From Adiantum capillus-veneris (taxonomy: Eukaryota; Streptophyta; Polypodiopsida; Polypodiales; Pteridaceae), in contig CM043954.1 of NCBI GenBank assembly GCA_014529385.2, positions 4,217,306 to 4,281,305 of the forward strand: 64,000 nt of DNA. Reading direction: 5' to 3'. Under the pieces are notes generated by a model. It was not told the origin of the DNA. It saw nothing but the letters and a program-made list of their open reading frames with translations, and did not search any database. Shown one piece after another: positions 39,018-49,809 of this stretch. The translations under genes were made by a program, and so were the position numbers. Position 1 is the stretch's first letter. Each line of letters opens with the position of its first letter.

Positions 39018-41765
39018 AACATAATGGAAAAAGTTACTATTTTTAGCAGTTTTCCGAATTCTGTCATCAGTGACATGATGTTTAGAATGTTTTAAAGCTT
39101 CGAAATGTGAATTAAAATAATTTTTGTAAAAAATTTCCAAAATTAATAGGTTTTTGGTCACCCGCCCGTCTAGTTTTGACCGTCTCGAAAAACTGCACCC
39201 GTACCCCGAATTTGAAAAAAAAAGCATTTGCGGACCCCGAGGACTGCTAAATATGGCAGGTACTCAGGCAGATACGCCTTAGTTAGAACTTAGTATAGCA
39301 ATTTACGGCATTAAATTTCGACTCGTATGGCTCGTTTTACACTAAAACCAATTTTTCCTAAAGTTGTGCGGGGAGGCACCGAGGATCGAGCCTGTGTAGG
39401 AACAGGTTTCAGGCCACTCAGAGCCTGCTTTAGCAGCTAGGGGGCGCCCTCTTGTCTTTTGGGAGTTGTGGGAGAGTTTCCAAGCTTGAGAGTGAGTGTG
39501 AGAGCCAGTTAGACTAGCTAACTGGACACTTGGTAGGCAGGTAACTAGACTTGCCATGCATGAAGTGAGTGCTCATTCAGATGCAAATAGCAAGCCTGGT
39601 CGATTTTTAGCTTGGAGGATCCTATTTAAGAGTGTGCTCACACACACACACACACACATGCTCACACACCCACTCAGTACACACACACACTCACACACAC
39701 ACACACACACACCTTGGGAAGGTGTTGCCGGCACACATAGTTTCTGGAGAAGAAGCAAAGGAGGGAAGTGTTGCCCGATTCTCGCTTTGAGATATCAATT
39801 GGATCAGAAATTCGAGAGGATTTCAGCCCCTAATCACGGTAATATTGATTTAAATTATGCTCTTCTGTAAACCTCTTCATCATTCTCTTAATTCCTCATC
39901 TACTATGCTTAATCCTAGCTATAATTCTCAATAGCTGCTCTCTAATTCTCCATATCAATATTCTATTACTTAATCATCATCCAATAACTAATTATGCAGC
40001 CATTAATCTCTCCTAATCATAGATTAATGCATGATTAGAAGAGAAATCTTCCTCTAGACAGCATAGTAATTAATTGTCAAGCCGGTAATGATGTAGATTT
40101 GGTCAAATTCATTCTATTACCACACAATATTGGTCTAACTAATTTAGATTCAATTTACTCATAGATTAAGATGTAATTAAGGAAAAATTAATCCGTCATT
40201 AAGCCACTAAGAAGGGAATTTTCTCTCACCTATGCATACGGTAATTCTGCATCTTTCTATTTGCATTAGGAAAGTGATTGAGCATGTCTAATTCATCTCT
40301 CTAGTAATTTAATTAGTAAAATTATGAAATTCTTAATTATCTAAGCCAAGTGATTAACTTTTGATCCTGTTCCCATAGGACAAGTAAAGTATTATCCATA
40401 AAATTGCTATGTCTCAAAGGAAAATCTAACCCCCCCTCGTATAAGAAGGATGGTTCAATGATTCTAATCTGTCATCTTGATTGTTATGATACTCTTGGAC
40501 ATTAGCTCTTTTCTCCAAGTTTATCAATTAAGTAGTGAGTATAAAATGGCCCCGGTAAGAGAACTCGCTTCAGTGGTGCCCACGACCGTGAGGCGGGAAC
40601 GAGCAATGTGAATGGAAAAGGAAAAGCTCCCATGGATGACCAAGTACCGGCCATCTCACGGGCCATTGATGAGGAAATGGAGGAGGTAGGTCACAATTTT
40701 ATTCAAGTTGTTTAATTTAACATTGCATACGATTAGCTAGGAAAGAACATATCCCTAAACATGTTGGAGAAATCCGAAGAAAACCTCGGCATTTGAATTC
40801 AATTGTATACTAAATTCTAAGTAGGAAAGAATGGTTGATAGATATATTGTTTGCAGTAGGAAAGAATGTCTGCTAGGGAAAATTTAGCTCGACATGTTCA
40901 TTCTATTTCCAATGTTGAACTAATACTGGTCCCCCTACTCATCATAGGGGGCGGCTCGTGAAGATTTCGCAGTAGCTATAGTTACTAGCTTAGGGCCTTT
41001 ACCCACGACTTGCTTTCTATGCGGTGGGAACCCACGACTTGCTTTCTATTCGGTGGAAATATCCATGTCGTGCTTTCTATGCGGTGGACATACTTAGGTG
41101 TATGGGCAGCTAGGCGACAACGGGAGGACTAAACTCTCACTGGAGGGGGGATGTTGTACCTCGAGAACATTGGAATTTCAATGAATAAGTTTGAGTAGAA
41201 TTTTTACTAGAGTTTCAGTCTTGGTGCCGCTTTGCAATACTGGTTGAAGGGTTGTCTTAACGAACATTGTGATTCAGAATCTAATCAAGGAATTTTTTAT
41301 GTTGAACAACCATTGTGGTAGTAATTAGGACACACAAGGAAGTGTGAGTGTGGGGGTGGAAAGTGGGGCCTTGGCTCAGGTTGCCAATGCCTATGAGAAG
41401 GGTGGTCCCGATTGTTCGGGAACTCTCTATCCCCATAGTGTTTAAATCGACACTAGTATTACTCATTGCCCCTCGAGCGGCAAAGTCTCAAGTGTACGTG
41501 CCTCTGAAACATGGGAAAAAAGGCACTCGGGATTTATCTCCTCTTGGAAGGTGGGTCTTAGGATGGCTAGATAGGTTAATTATGCTTCCCCTGCGAGGTG
41601 GAGCTAGATCTCGTTGCTAGTAGGCTTGAACTCGATTCACTTTGTGATGAAAGATCGTCCGCTAGATGAACCGTGAACCACTTTGTTTGCTTCCGCTATA
41701 GATCTAGTGGCCACCAGGTTTACCATCAGATCCGCCGTTTGAGACGGCAGGGTGGGGACCTCACA
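39018..41765 (+). repeat. Gyp-B 3' LTR, lacking its first 50 bp
   Basis: Aligns with 31496-34343 and ends CCTCACA at 41765, followed by TSD TCACT. The first 50 bp present in the 5' LTR (TGTAAGGTCT ...) are absent. Confidence 0.9.
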
Positions 41766-41770
41766 TCACT

Positions 41771-41899
41771 CTAGTCAAATTGGTCTTACCTATATATATG
41801 TATCTTATCCTCAATATGAATCAATTTTTGGGAGCATACATGGTGTGTCTCTTGTCTCGTATCTCTCCCTCTCTCCCTCTTTCTCTCTACATCTCAACA
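41771..41899 (+). repeat. Copia-1 3' LTR, remaining 129 bp
   Basis: Resumes after Gyp-B with CTAGTCAAATTGG, contains TATATATATG, and ends ACATCTCAACA at 41899. Followed by GAGAG, the expected position of the Copia-1 TSD; no partner is visible on the left. Confidence 0.65.
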
Positions 41900-42994
41900 G
41901 AGAGAATGAGGGATAGAGAAACATATCTAGATAAAGAGAGAGATAGAGAGATAGAGAGAGTCAGAGTTTTAAGATTTAGTTTTTATATTTAAGTTAAAGT
42001 TTAGGTTTACATTTAATGTTAGAGCTTTGGGTTAAGGTTTATGATTTAACTCTAGATTTAAGGTTTAGAGCATTGTTAGGGATATTTAAAGATAGTTAGT
42101 AATTAAAGCTTAGGTTTAGATTTAAGGTTAGTTTTTGGATTTGGTTTTATATTTAAGTTTAGCTTCAAGATTATGATTTAAATTTAGTTAGGTTTATGAT
42201 GTTCACAGTTGTTTGCATGTAGCTCACATGAGTTTAGGTATGTACGTAGTTGTTTGCACGCTCACATGCGCAAATGGCTCACGGACAAGTTGTTTGTGCA
42301 TGTGAGCTTGCAAGTAAGTAAAGAGCAACGGTTGTAAGTAAAGCCACCATTTTGTGGGGTGCGCAATACAAGAGTGCTCCCGCTTCTATAGAGTGCTTTA
42401 AAAAAAGGTCTTCTTTACATAAAAAAGATGGAGTTCAAAATTGACTTTCTACTCTCTTCATTTTACCTTCTCTTTCTTTCTCTCTCTCTTTCTGTCTATA
42501 TCTCTCTTTCTCTCTACGGATGTAGCATTAGGTTGGAAAGATTTCAACGACACAGTCCCTCAGAATGGAAGCATGCATGTAATGTGCACAGTAATCCCTC
42601 AAACAAGGAGCTATTGTGAAGAGATGTTGAGCAAGAAGCATAATAAAAAAGCTCTTCTTCAAAGCACTCTAGAGATGTGGGTGCACTCTCACACTACACA
42701 TACCACAAAATGGTGGCTTCACTTATGACCATAGCTCTTTAGGTAGTTAACAGTAGGGAATGGCTAGAGTTGAACAAAAGGCAAAGGGGCTTTGCCCACT
42801 ACATACATTGTCATGTAGACATGGGCGTGTAGATTTCTCATACCCACAAATATTGGCATTGACCAATAAAGATGAGATTATAACCCGATGGTTATGATCT
42901 CCGTGCACCTCTAGACCAAGGTGTGCGGGGATCGGACATGGCTAGAGAATTTGAGATAGTTTACAGTGTGATCTATGTTTCTTGATTGATTGGG

Positions 42995-43031
<37 letters not shown>

Positions 43032-43172
43032 GATATGGAGAAGAGTAAGAGAAGATTATTCAAGGTCTTTACATTCATTATGCGTAGTAATGATGATGTG
43101 GAGTCATCCAACCAAAATGCCTATCTCTCAACCAGGATTTATGTCCTTGTAATCGATGCAAAAATGTTGTGT
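41900..43172 (+). mobile_element. CACTA-2, left piece (5' leader and transposase start)
   Basis: From about 42100 the sequence is homologous to CACTA-1 6800-7373, and from 42750 closely so: ACCCACAAATATTGGCATTGACC, TAGACCAAGGTGTGCGGGGATC and the (GA)n tract 42997-43028. The transposase start ATG at 43080 matches CACTA-1 7275. Homology stops at TTGTG, 43172, where Gyp-C gag begins. The remainder of the element reappears at 63504. The 5' terminus and TIR are not seen. GA-rich and TTTAGGTTTA-rich DNA fills 41900-42100. A foldback MITE interrupts it at 42319-42741. Confidence 0.8.
42319..42741. mobile_element. Foldback MITE inside CACTA-2
   Basis: Inverted arms of about 90 bp. The left arm has TAAAGAGC, AAGCCACCATTTTGTGG and TAGAGTGCTTT; the right arm carries their complements and ends GCTCTTTA at 42741. 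CACTA-1 homology continues on both sides, so this is an insertion relative to CACTA-1. Long inverted ends without coding suggest a Mutator-like or foldback MITE. No TSD was confirmed. Confidence 0.75.
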
Positions 43173-44504
43173 GACAAGCAAGAAGTACAAGGTTTGGTGC
43201 AAAAGGAAGGTGAGCCACTAGATGCGTACATACATAAGTTCTCATTGGCATGGGAGCGGATGTGTAAGGCCTTAGCACCACAGGTACCCCCGCCTGACAT
43301 GATGAAGAAGGACAGGTTTTTGGATGGTCTTTGGGAGAATATACGTTGGAGAGTGGAGCTAAAGAAGCCTAGGACATATGAAGATGCACTAGAGGTAGCA
43401 AGGAACAAAGAGTGGAAGTTGAGGAAAATGAGCCGGTTAGGGGTGGAGTCTTTGCCCATGAGATCTGAATTTCAGCCTATAGAGTCTTTACAAGGTCGCA
43501 TGTCAGGGGTTCATCATGAACCAGTGGTTCCTGTTACTACTCAGGTTATGCCAGCAGTGGTAACTACATCGGTGCAAGATGATGGGCTAAGGCAAGACAT
43601 GAGGCAAGTGGTAGATTTGATGAAGAATCTCAGCCTAAACATGCTAGGTCAAGTGGGAAATAATCGAGGTCGAGGGAGGTTTGCAAATCAGTCAGGAGAT
43701 GAAGAAAGGCCTAGGAATGGTGTTGGACAAAGCAATGGTAGGTTTTGGAGGCAGACGCCCACATGTTACAATTGTGGAGAGTTGGGTCACATCACCCTGC
43801 AATGTGATAAGCCACCAAGGATGGAGGGAGACATGTATCCATTGCCAAGACAGGTGCTAACTAGGTCAAATGATTATGGCATTGAAATTAAGGGAGACGA
43901 AGGAACTAGTGGACTGACCCAGGAGGAAAAGGGAAAGACAAAAGTGCTAAGTGTAGTCACCTTGGAGAAGGCATCAAAGCTAGAGGATACATTAATGATG
44001 CCTATTGGGAAGAGGACCACAGAGGATAAGGAAGGAAGAAGTGCCCCAGGTCCTAGTAAGAAGAAAGGAAAGAGCCATGAAGGCGAGGATGTCAAGGCCA
44101 AGAGGAAAAGGAGAGCTCGTCGAAAGTTTCATGTTTCAGATTTTCCACTAGGGGATGGGCAATTAAGATATGACTTGAAGGAGGATCTGACGAGCAGGAA
44201 GGCAGATGTTACTTTTGGGCAGCTTATAGAGATGGTGCCTAAGCTAAAGCGACAGTGGAAGAGGATGGTTAACCCAATGGAGAAAGAGCCAGAGAGAGGT
44301 TCAGTAAAGGTGTTGGCAATGGATGAGCTACCAGACATTTGTCCAATAGTAGATGTGTGGCATAAAAGGAAAAATTTGGGACAAGGTTATGTGGATGGCG
44401 GAGCCCAAATATGCATCATAACACACTCATGCGTTGAGAAGATGGTCTCACAGTGGCTGGGGTGTCAGGTTTTCGGATCATATTGGCAAACCATCAAAAA
44501 GTAA
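43035..44504 (+). pseudogene. gag: Gyp-C gag and protease start, fused in frame to CACTA-2 transposase leader
   Basis: An open frame of 489 codons. The first ~45 codons (MRSNDDVESSNQNAYLSTR) come from CACTA-2. From 43173 it is Gyp-C gag: VQKEGEPLDAYIHKFSLAWE, RWRVELKKPRTYEDALEVA, the knuckle CYNCGELGHITLQC (CX2CX4HX4C) and YGIEIKGDEG. Then come a Lys/Arg-rich linker, KFHVSDFPLGDGQLRYD and the protease active site YVDGGAQICIITHSC. A frameshift near 44445 ends the frame just after the active site. The N-terminal third of gag, the primer-binding site and the 5' LTR are missing. The fusion is a deletion product; whether it is transcribed is unknown. Confidence 0.85.
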
Positions 44505-46433
44505 AATGCTTGGGTGTTGTAAAGACCTTAGAAGTAGAGGCATATGATGCAAAGGCAGTGGTTGATTTTCATGTGATGCCAGCAAGGTTGGGAGCATATC
44601 CTATTATACTGGGCAGACCATGGTTACATGCAGTGGGAGCTGTTTAAGATTGGCGACATGGTACGATTAGCCTCTATGGAAAGACAGGTACTAAGAAGCT
44701 TTATAATATGGACACAAGGAAACGATTAGAGGAGCTTTATGAAGATGAGGATGAGTCTAGTGATGAAGACTCTTCCACGGTGACAGATGAGGACAGTGAT
44801 AGCACTACCAGTAGTGATTAGGATGTTGATGTTGCATTTCTTTTGATGGACAAAGAAATCCAGGAGTTTGGTTTAGTTGCATTTGTGAATGAGGTTGAAG
44901 ATGAAAGTGAAGGGCCTTATGAAGTGATTGAAGGGCTGATGCAAACCAAGGTTGAGTTGTCAAAGAAGCAGGAATTGATGACACAAATGATCAGTGGAGA
45001 CCTCTCAGCTATGGAGAAGGATATATATTTGCACATGCTGGCTAGTTTTCCTAATTTGTTCATTACTTCATATGAAGAGATCAGAGGGTTCAAGGGCGAA
45101 GAGATGCATATAGAGCTGAAAGAAGGTGCTAAGCCAGTGCGGTAAAGGCTAAGAAGGATGGGTCAAGATCAAATGGAAGCCTTGCAAGAAGAGGTGCACA
45201 AGTTGTTGAAGGCAGGGTTCATAGTCCCTGTGGAGACCACAGAATGGGTGAGTCCAGTTGTAGTCAGTCCAAAAAAGGATGGGAAGTGGAGAATTTGTGT
45301 AGATTTTAAACCCTTAAACGCAGCCACTAAGAAGAACCCATATCCTCTTCCATTCATCGATCAGATCTTGGATTCAGTGGCAGGTTATGAGAGGTACAGT
45401 GTGTGTGATGGTTTTTCAGGCTATTTTCAATTGAAGATTGCTCTTAAAGACCGCTTTTATTACGCCATGGGGCTACTATTGCTACATAGTATTTCCATTT
45501 GGGTTGTCAAATGGACCTTCCTTCTATCAAGAGAGAGCAAATTGGGTGTTGGAACCCTTCATTGGTAGTTGTGTTAAAGCTTTTATGGATGACTTCTGTG
45601 TTTATAGCAGTAGGGCTGAACACCATGAGAAGCTGTAGATGGTATTGGCTCGATATGATGAATGTGGAGGACAACTAAATCCAAAGAAATGTCATCTAGC
45701 TCAGCCAAGGGTGAAGTTATTGGGCCACATGGTGTCAGAAAATGGCATTGAGGCTGATCCAGACAAGGTTAAGTCTATTATTCTTCTTCCATCACCTACA
45801 AGTACGAAGCAATTGGCAACCTTTATACACAAAGTGAAGTACATGGCAAGGTTTATTCCATTGTCTTCTCAGATTCTTTATCCATTACAACAAGTGTCAA
45901 AGCATGATCCATTGCAATGGGATGACAAGTGTGAAGAAGTGTTTCAAGAGGTGAAAGAGGTGTTAGGGGGGTGGTCAGCCATGCAGGCTCCTGATTGGGA
46001 GAAAGTTTTTTATGTAAATCCCTCAGTAGGGGATGATGCTATTGGAGCCATGCTATTGCAAACGGGGAAGGGCAGCCATTATATGAGGCCAATGTATTGT
46101 GCAAGCCGAGTGAAGTTGGTAGCGGAGAGAAAGTTCTCGGAAGTAGAGCTACTGATGGCCAGTGTAATATTTGCTTGTGGACGATTTTGTCATTACTTGC
46201 TACCACGGCCTTTTGTTTTCTTGACGAGTTATGCCTTTTTGCCACAGTTAATTAATGGTACTAACATGTCAAATGTGGTGAAGAAATGGGTAATTGAGCT
46301 GCAAGAGTTTGAGTTCTCTTTTCTAGTGAAAGATAGTACAAGGGCTACCCTAGCTGATTTGTTGACCTACAAGGAGAATCCCCTTATTGTTAAGGAAGAG
46401 GTGGTGAGAAAGGTAGTTGAAGAAGTGCCATAG
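44453..46433 (+). pseudogene. pol: Gyp-C protease end, reverse transcriptase and RNase H
   Basis: After the shift, protease continues with SGFRIILANHQKVKCLG and IILGRPWLHAVG; TAA at 44645-44647 replaces the Gln seen in Gyp-A. The acidic linker includes a TAG at 44819-44821. TAA at 45143-45145 replaces Gln of Gyp-A's PVRQKLRRMG. RT has MGQDQMEALQEEVHKLLKAG, KWRICVDFKPLNAATKK, a frameshift near 45450 and then FMDDFCVYSSRAEHHEKL, with TAG at 45636-45638. After LGHMVSENGIEADPDKVK, RNase H starts at FYVNPSVGDDAIGAMLLQ and runs to LADLLTYKENPLI, with a final TAG at 46431-46433. The order and sequence match Gyp-A throughout. Confidence 0.92.
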
Positions 46434-46970
46434 ATCAGCAATGCACATGTGTTGTTCTTTGATGGTTCATACAGAAAGAGCCATGATGCAGCTTCAGGGG
46501 GTATAGCACTTTATGATCCAGAGGGGAAGCTAGTATGCAAGAGAGGGTTCAAATTGGATGCTCATAGTAACAATGAGGCTGAATATGCTACTCTGGAAGC
46601 CGGATTACACATTTGTTTGAAGCATGGGGTTCGAAGGTTGAGCATAAAAGGTGATACCTTGTTAGTGGTGAAGCAAGTGCTGGGTGTGTGGAAGAGCAAG
46701 AACACCTCATTGAAGGAAATGTGCTTCAGAATTAAAGGCCTGTTAAAAAAGTTCGAAGCATGGATCATCAGACACATTGAATGTGCTCTAAATGGAGAGG
46801 CACATGAAGCAGCTCAAGGCATGATTGGGGAGCTATTTGCGTTGAGGACCACTTTACCTCTTTATCATGGCTGGGAAAGTTTGGCTCAAGAAGAGGAGTT
46901 TTTGCTAACAAGAATCATTCCAAAGGAGATTCATAAGTCTAAGAAGTATGGCTTTGTGCGTAGAGCATAC
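46434..46970 (+). pseudogene. pol: Gyp-C second RNase H and linker to integrase
   Basis: LFFDGSYRKSHDAASGG supplies the first catalytic Asp, HSNNEAEYATLEAGLHI the Glu and SIKGDTLLVVKQVLGVW the second Asp. The last block reads ALNGEAHEAAQ. This extra RNase H between the RT-associated RNase H and integrase defines Tat-type gypsy elements. The frame continues through KKYGFVRRAYR to the Gyp-D insertion at 46971-46975. Codons after 46976 belong to the Gyp-D LTR and are not part of the protein. The integrase resumes at 61079. Confidence 0.88.
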
Positions 46971-46975
46971 AGGTA

Positions 46976-47312
46976 TGTTAACCCGCACGGCTCACGGACA
47001 CCCTATCACCTACAAGACGGATGTTGTAACCTACGGTGGACATTGTATTATTTATTTGGTAGAGTCAGGTACCGGGCTTGTCGGTCCAATAGGAAAAGGG
47101 TAAGAGGGATCGCCGATGAGAGGCGCACTCTAACTGGGACATTCAATGGATTAGTTGGCTAAGCATGGGCGCCCAAGTGTGAATGGGGTGAGCTCATATA
47201 AAAGCCAACTAAACCTAAAATTCACTCATTCTCTCATTTGTGCAATAGAAGAGTGCTCTTGCTCCATCTCCATCTCCATCTTCTTCTTCTTCACCTCCTT
47301 GTGTGTGTGTGT

Positions 47313-47345
<33 letters not shown>

Positions 47346-47582
47346 CGCGATCGAGCATTGCGGCGGCACGACGGCAGTGAAGCGGTTGAGCGCGACGTAG
47401 CGGCGTCTCCTTCTTCTTCGCGGCGAGGAATCCTCCACGACAGGAGCATAGAGCGGTGAGTGACACACCATTGCCCTCTTTTGAGCTTACTAGTTAAGCT
47501 GGTTGTGTGCTTAGAGCCGTCTATGGCTCGCACACAGTGTTAGGCAAGGCCCTTGCTTTGACAGTGCAGCAAGGAGCGCACA
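46976..47582 (+). repeat. Gyp-D 5' LTR
   Basis: 607 bp, TGTTAACCC ... GCGCACA. Contains ATATAAAAG (47196-47204) as a probable TATA box and (GT)n/(GA)n at 47299-47346. Confidence 0.95.
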
Positions 47583-47586
47583 TTTT

Positions 47587-47604
47587 TGGCGCCATTGTCG
47601 GGGA
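47587..47604 (+). promoter_or_regulatory. Gyp-D primer-binding site
   Basis: TGGCGCCATTGTCGGGGA, four bases inside the LTR. Two mismatches from the Athila/Tat site TGGCGCCGTTGCCGGGGA. Confidence 0.88.
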
Positions 47605-48665
47605 ATCGCCCTGCACTAAGCCCAAGAGGCACTTTGTGCTTCTCCTATGAGTTGTTTGTAGTAGGAAAGAAGAGGAAGAGGAAGAGGAATGAGTTATTTT
47701 TCAGCAAGTTGTTAATTTCTGTATTGTCTGCAAGTTCTGTGATTTCTGCATAATGTTGTGTTTTCTGTTTGCACACAGTCTTTGCACGGTTAGTAGTCGT
47801 TAGCTTGTTCGCAGTGAATGAATATGTAGGAAGGCAGTTAGCAATTTCTGTTTGTACACAGTCTGTACACAGTTTTATGTCAAGGTTTGCCTGCACACAG
47901 TCTTTGCACAGTAAGGTAGTGAGAGAGGAAGTAGGTGGACAGTTAGCCCACTGTCAGTAAGCAGTTAGTAGAGTGGTTAACAAATTAGTTAGTAGATTAG
48001 TTAGTGGTTAGCAACACTGTTAGTAAGTAGATAAGGTAGTGAGTTGTCTGTGAGCTGTTGACAGAGAGGTTAGGTAGGTGTTGACAGTGTGTGTGGCCAA
48101 GAAAGGGTCACCTAAACCGCGCGCGGTCGTCGCCTTTAAAAAAAAAAAAAAAACCGAAAATATTTAAGCGTGAGTGATTGGGGGGCTACACTAAAATTTT
48201 GATCGGGATCATTTCCCCAAGCCCAAGCCCAAGCCCAAGCCCAAGCCCAAGCCTCAATCCTCAATCTTATGATGTACACTAGACTCACTCTTATATATAT
48301 ACCCTACCCTCTCAAGAGGGAATGAGAGCATGTGGGGCAAGTCCTTCACTCTCCTCCCTTCTCTTCCCACTTGCACCCTTAGACTTTCTAATTTGGGCCT
48401 AGTTCCCTACTAGAAATTGACGGTTTTAGGGATTCCGAGGGCATAAAGTGACCAAACGGAGGGCTGTAAAGCACGGCACGTCCCTCTGACCGAGATGCTC
48501 GTTTTGAGCTATCATACGTTCTATTCTATAGCTGGGTTAGAAAAAAAGGACCAAAAAATCAAAAAAGAAATAAATAAGAAAAGACTTGGGTTGCAAAACA
48601 CCCAAAATTACTAGGTGAGCAGCCTTCACGGTCACTCACTAACACTTCTAGGGGATCCAAGTCAT
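47605..48665 (+). other. Gyp-D leader
   Basis: Non-coding, about 1 kb. Contains TTAGTAGNTTAGTTAG-like repeats (47940-48020), an A16 run near 48138 and about six CCCAAG units (48219-48254). Probably the packaging leader. Confidence 0.6.
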
Positions 48666-49739
48666 ATGAACCTACGCTCTGGACGAGTGTTAGAGCACGA
48701 GCATATTGGTAGTGCCTCCATTTACGCGGGCACCCATTATTCCTCCACCCTAGGTTCTGAACCTTCGGCCGGGACTCAAGGTAGCGCGACCCAAGATCCT
48801 CATATCGCGTCTAGTGATTCTTCCTCTGACTACGAAGTCATGGAGGGGTATCCTACACCAAACCTTGATAGTTCAAGTCAAGACATGCATGCCATGGGCC
48901 CACGGCCCGGGTCCAGCGTGTTTAGCCGCTTAAAAGAGACCCTTAGTAGAGCTACTCGCTCCGAACATGCAGTTAATGAAATAAATGAAGGGAGTGGGGA
49001 AGTAAATTTGTCATTCATGCCTAAAATAGACCCTATGCTTCTTGAGAGTGTGCATGTGAATGTTCCATCCGCTACACCTCCTGATCCTTTAGGACTATCT
49101 CCCTCTGAGGTTTTACTACCCGATGGTAGGAGACTTGCCGAAGTACAAGAGATCGAACGCTATATGCAAGCAACAAGGGAGAGGGAAATTGAGAACCTAC
49201 GAAGGCTAGAGCAAAGTCGAGCCCTAAAAGCAAAGGCTCCTATGACAACAATCATGCCAGCCGAGCAACCGAGTGCTCCCAAGGTAGCAGTCATGGAGGG
49301 GCAAGCGATGGGGAGCAATAATGCTTCCACTTCGAGGGAAACCTCCAACACGCCATGCCTAGATGGGATATTCCTAAACAAAAATTTGGAGTATGACCTA
49401 CAAGCAGAAGCTTTAACTGATCGGTACACAGGACACACCTATCATGTGGGTTGGTTAGATGTTCTACAATCCACATCGGGTGCTACTAGCATAGATGAGC
49501 AACAACAGAAAGTCTGTGATGTCCTCCATAGGATTGTCGAGTTAGAAAGACAGAACACAGGGATCAACATGCCTTCAACAGGCCTAATGAGATTCTTGGA
49601 TACGGGAAAGGCCAACCAACCAACCCTATCACAAATGGAGACTCCCTCAGTGAGCCCCATTGATCCTCCATATGTTGTTTCGCCAGGAGCCTCAGTACAA
49701 TTGAGCCCACAAGTGGCAGCTTTACCTTCCCAGATCTAG
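48666..49739 (+). pseudogene. gag: Gyp-D gag, N-terminal part
   Basis: Start ATG 48666 chosen because it begins MNLRSGRVLEHE; the R-S-G-R start is common in plant Tat/Athila gags. 357 codons with no stop up to a TAG created by a frameshift near 49720. The sequence is Ser/Thr/Pro-rich, followed by a charged helix (EIERYMQATREREIENLRR). DGIFLNKNLEYDLQAEALTD and DRYTGHTYHVGWLDVLQS come after it. No domain is recognised; by position it is the matrix-like part of gag. The reading frame continues in another phase (FPDLAHLSLND) toward the next segment. Confidence 0.75.
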
Positions 49740-49809
49740 CTCATCTTTCTCTTAATGACACTACGGCTACCATGCATATCCCAGTGGTGAGCATGACAAG
49801 AAGTACACC

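Larger units (their letters stand above)
31446..41765 (+). mobile_element. Gyp-B: Ty3/gypsy retrotransposon with 2.9-kb LTRs and an extra ORF before gag
   Basis: LTRs 31446-34343 and 39018-41765. TSD TCACT lies at 31441-31445 and 41766-41770. The initiator-Met-type primer-binding site follows the 5' LTR. Domain order is extra ORF, gag with one knuckle, protease, RT, RNase H, integrase. The pol end and the first 50 bp of the 3' LTR are deleted. RT box [10 protein letters not shown] and long LTRs recall Del/Tekay-type chromoviruses; a chromodomain cannot be checked because the integrase C-terminus is missing. Confidence 0.9.

Noticed and set aside
42690-42705. CACTACACATACC as a CACTA terminus
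   Set aside because: It lies within the right arm of the foldback MITE and has no matching inverted end.
46976-47162. Continuation of the Gyp-C RNase H frame to 47162
   Set aside because: Those codons are the Gyp-D LTR; the same translation occurs at the other LTR (60472 onward).
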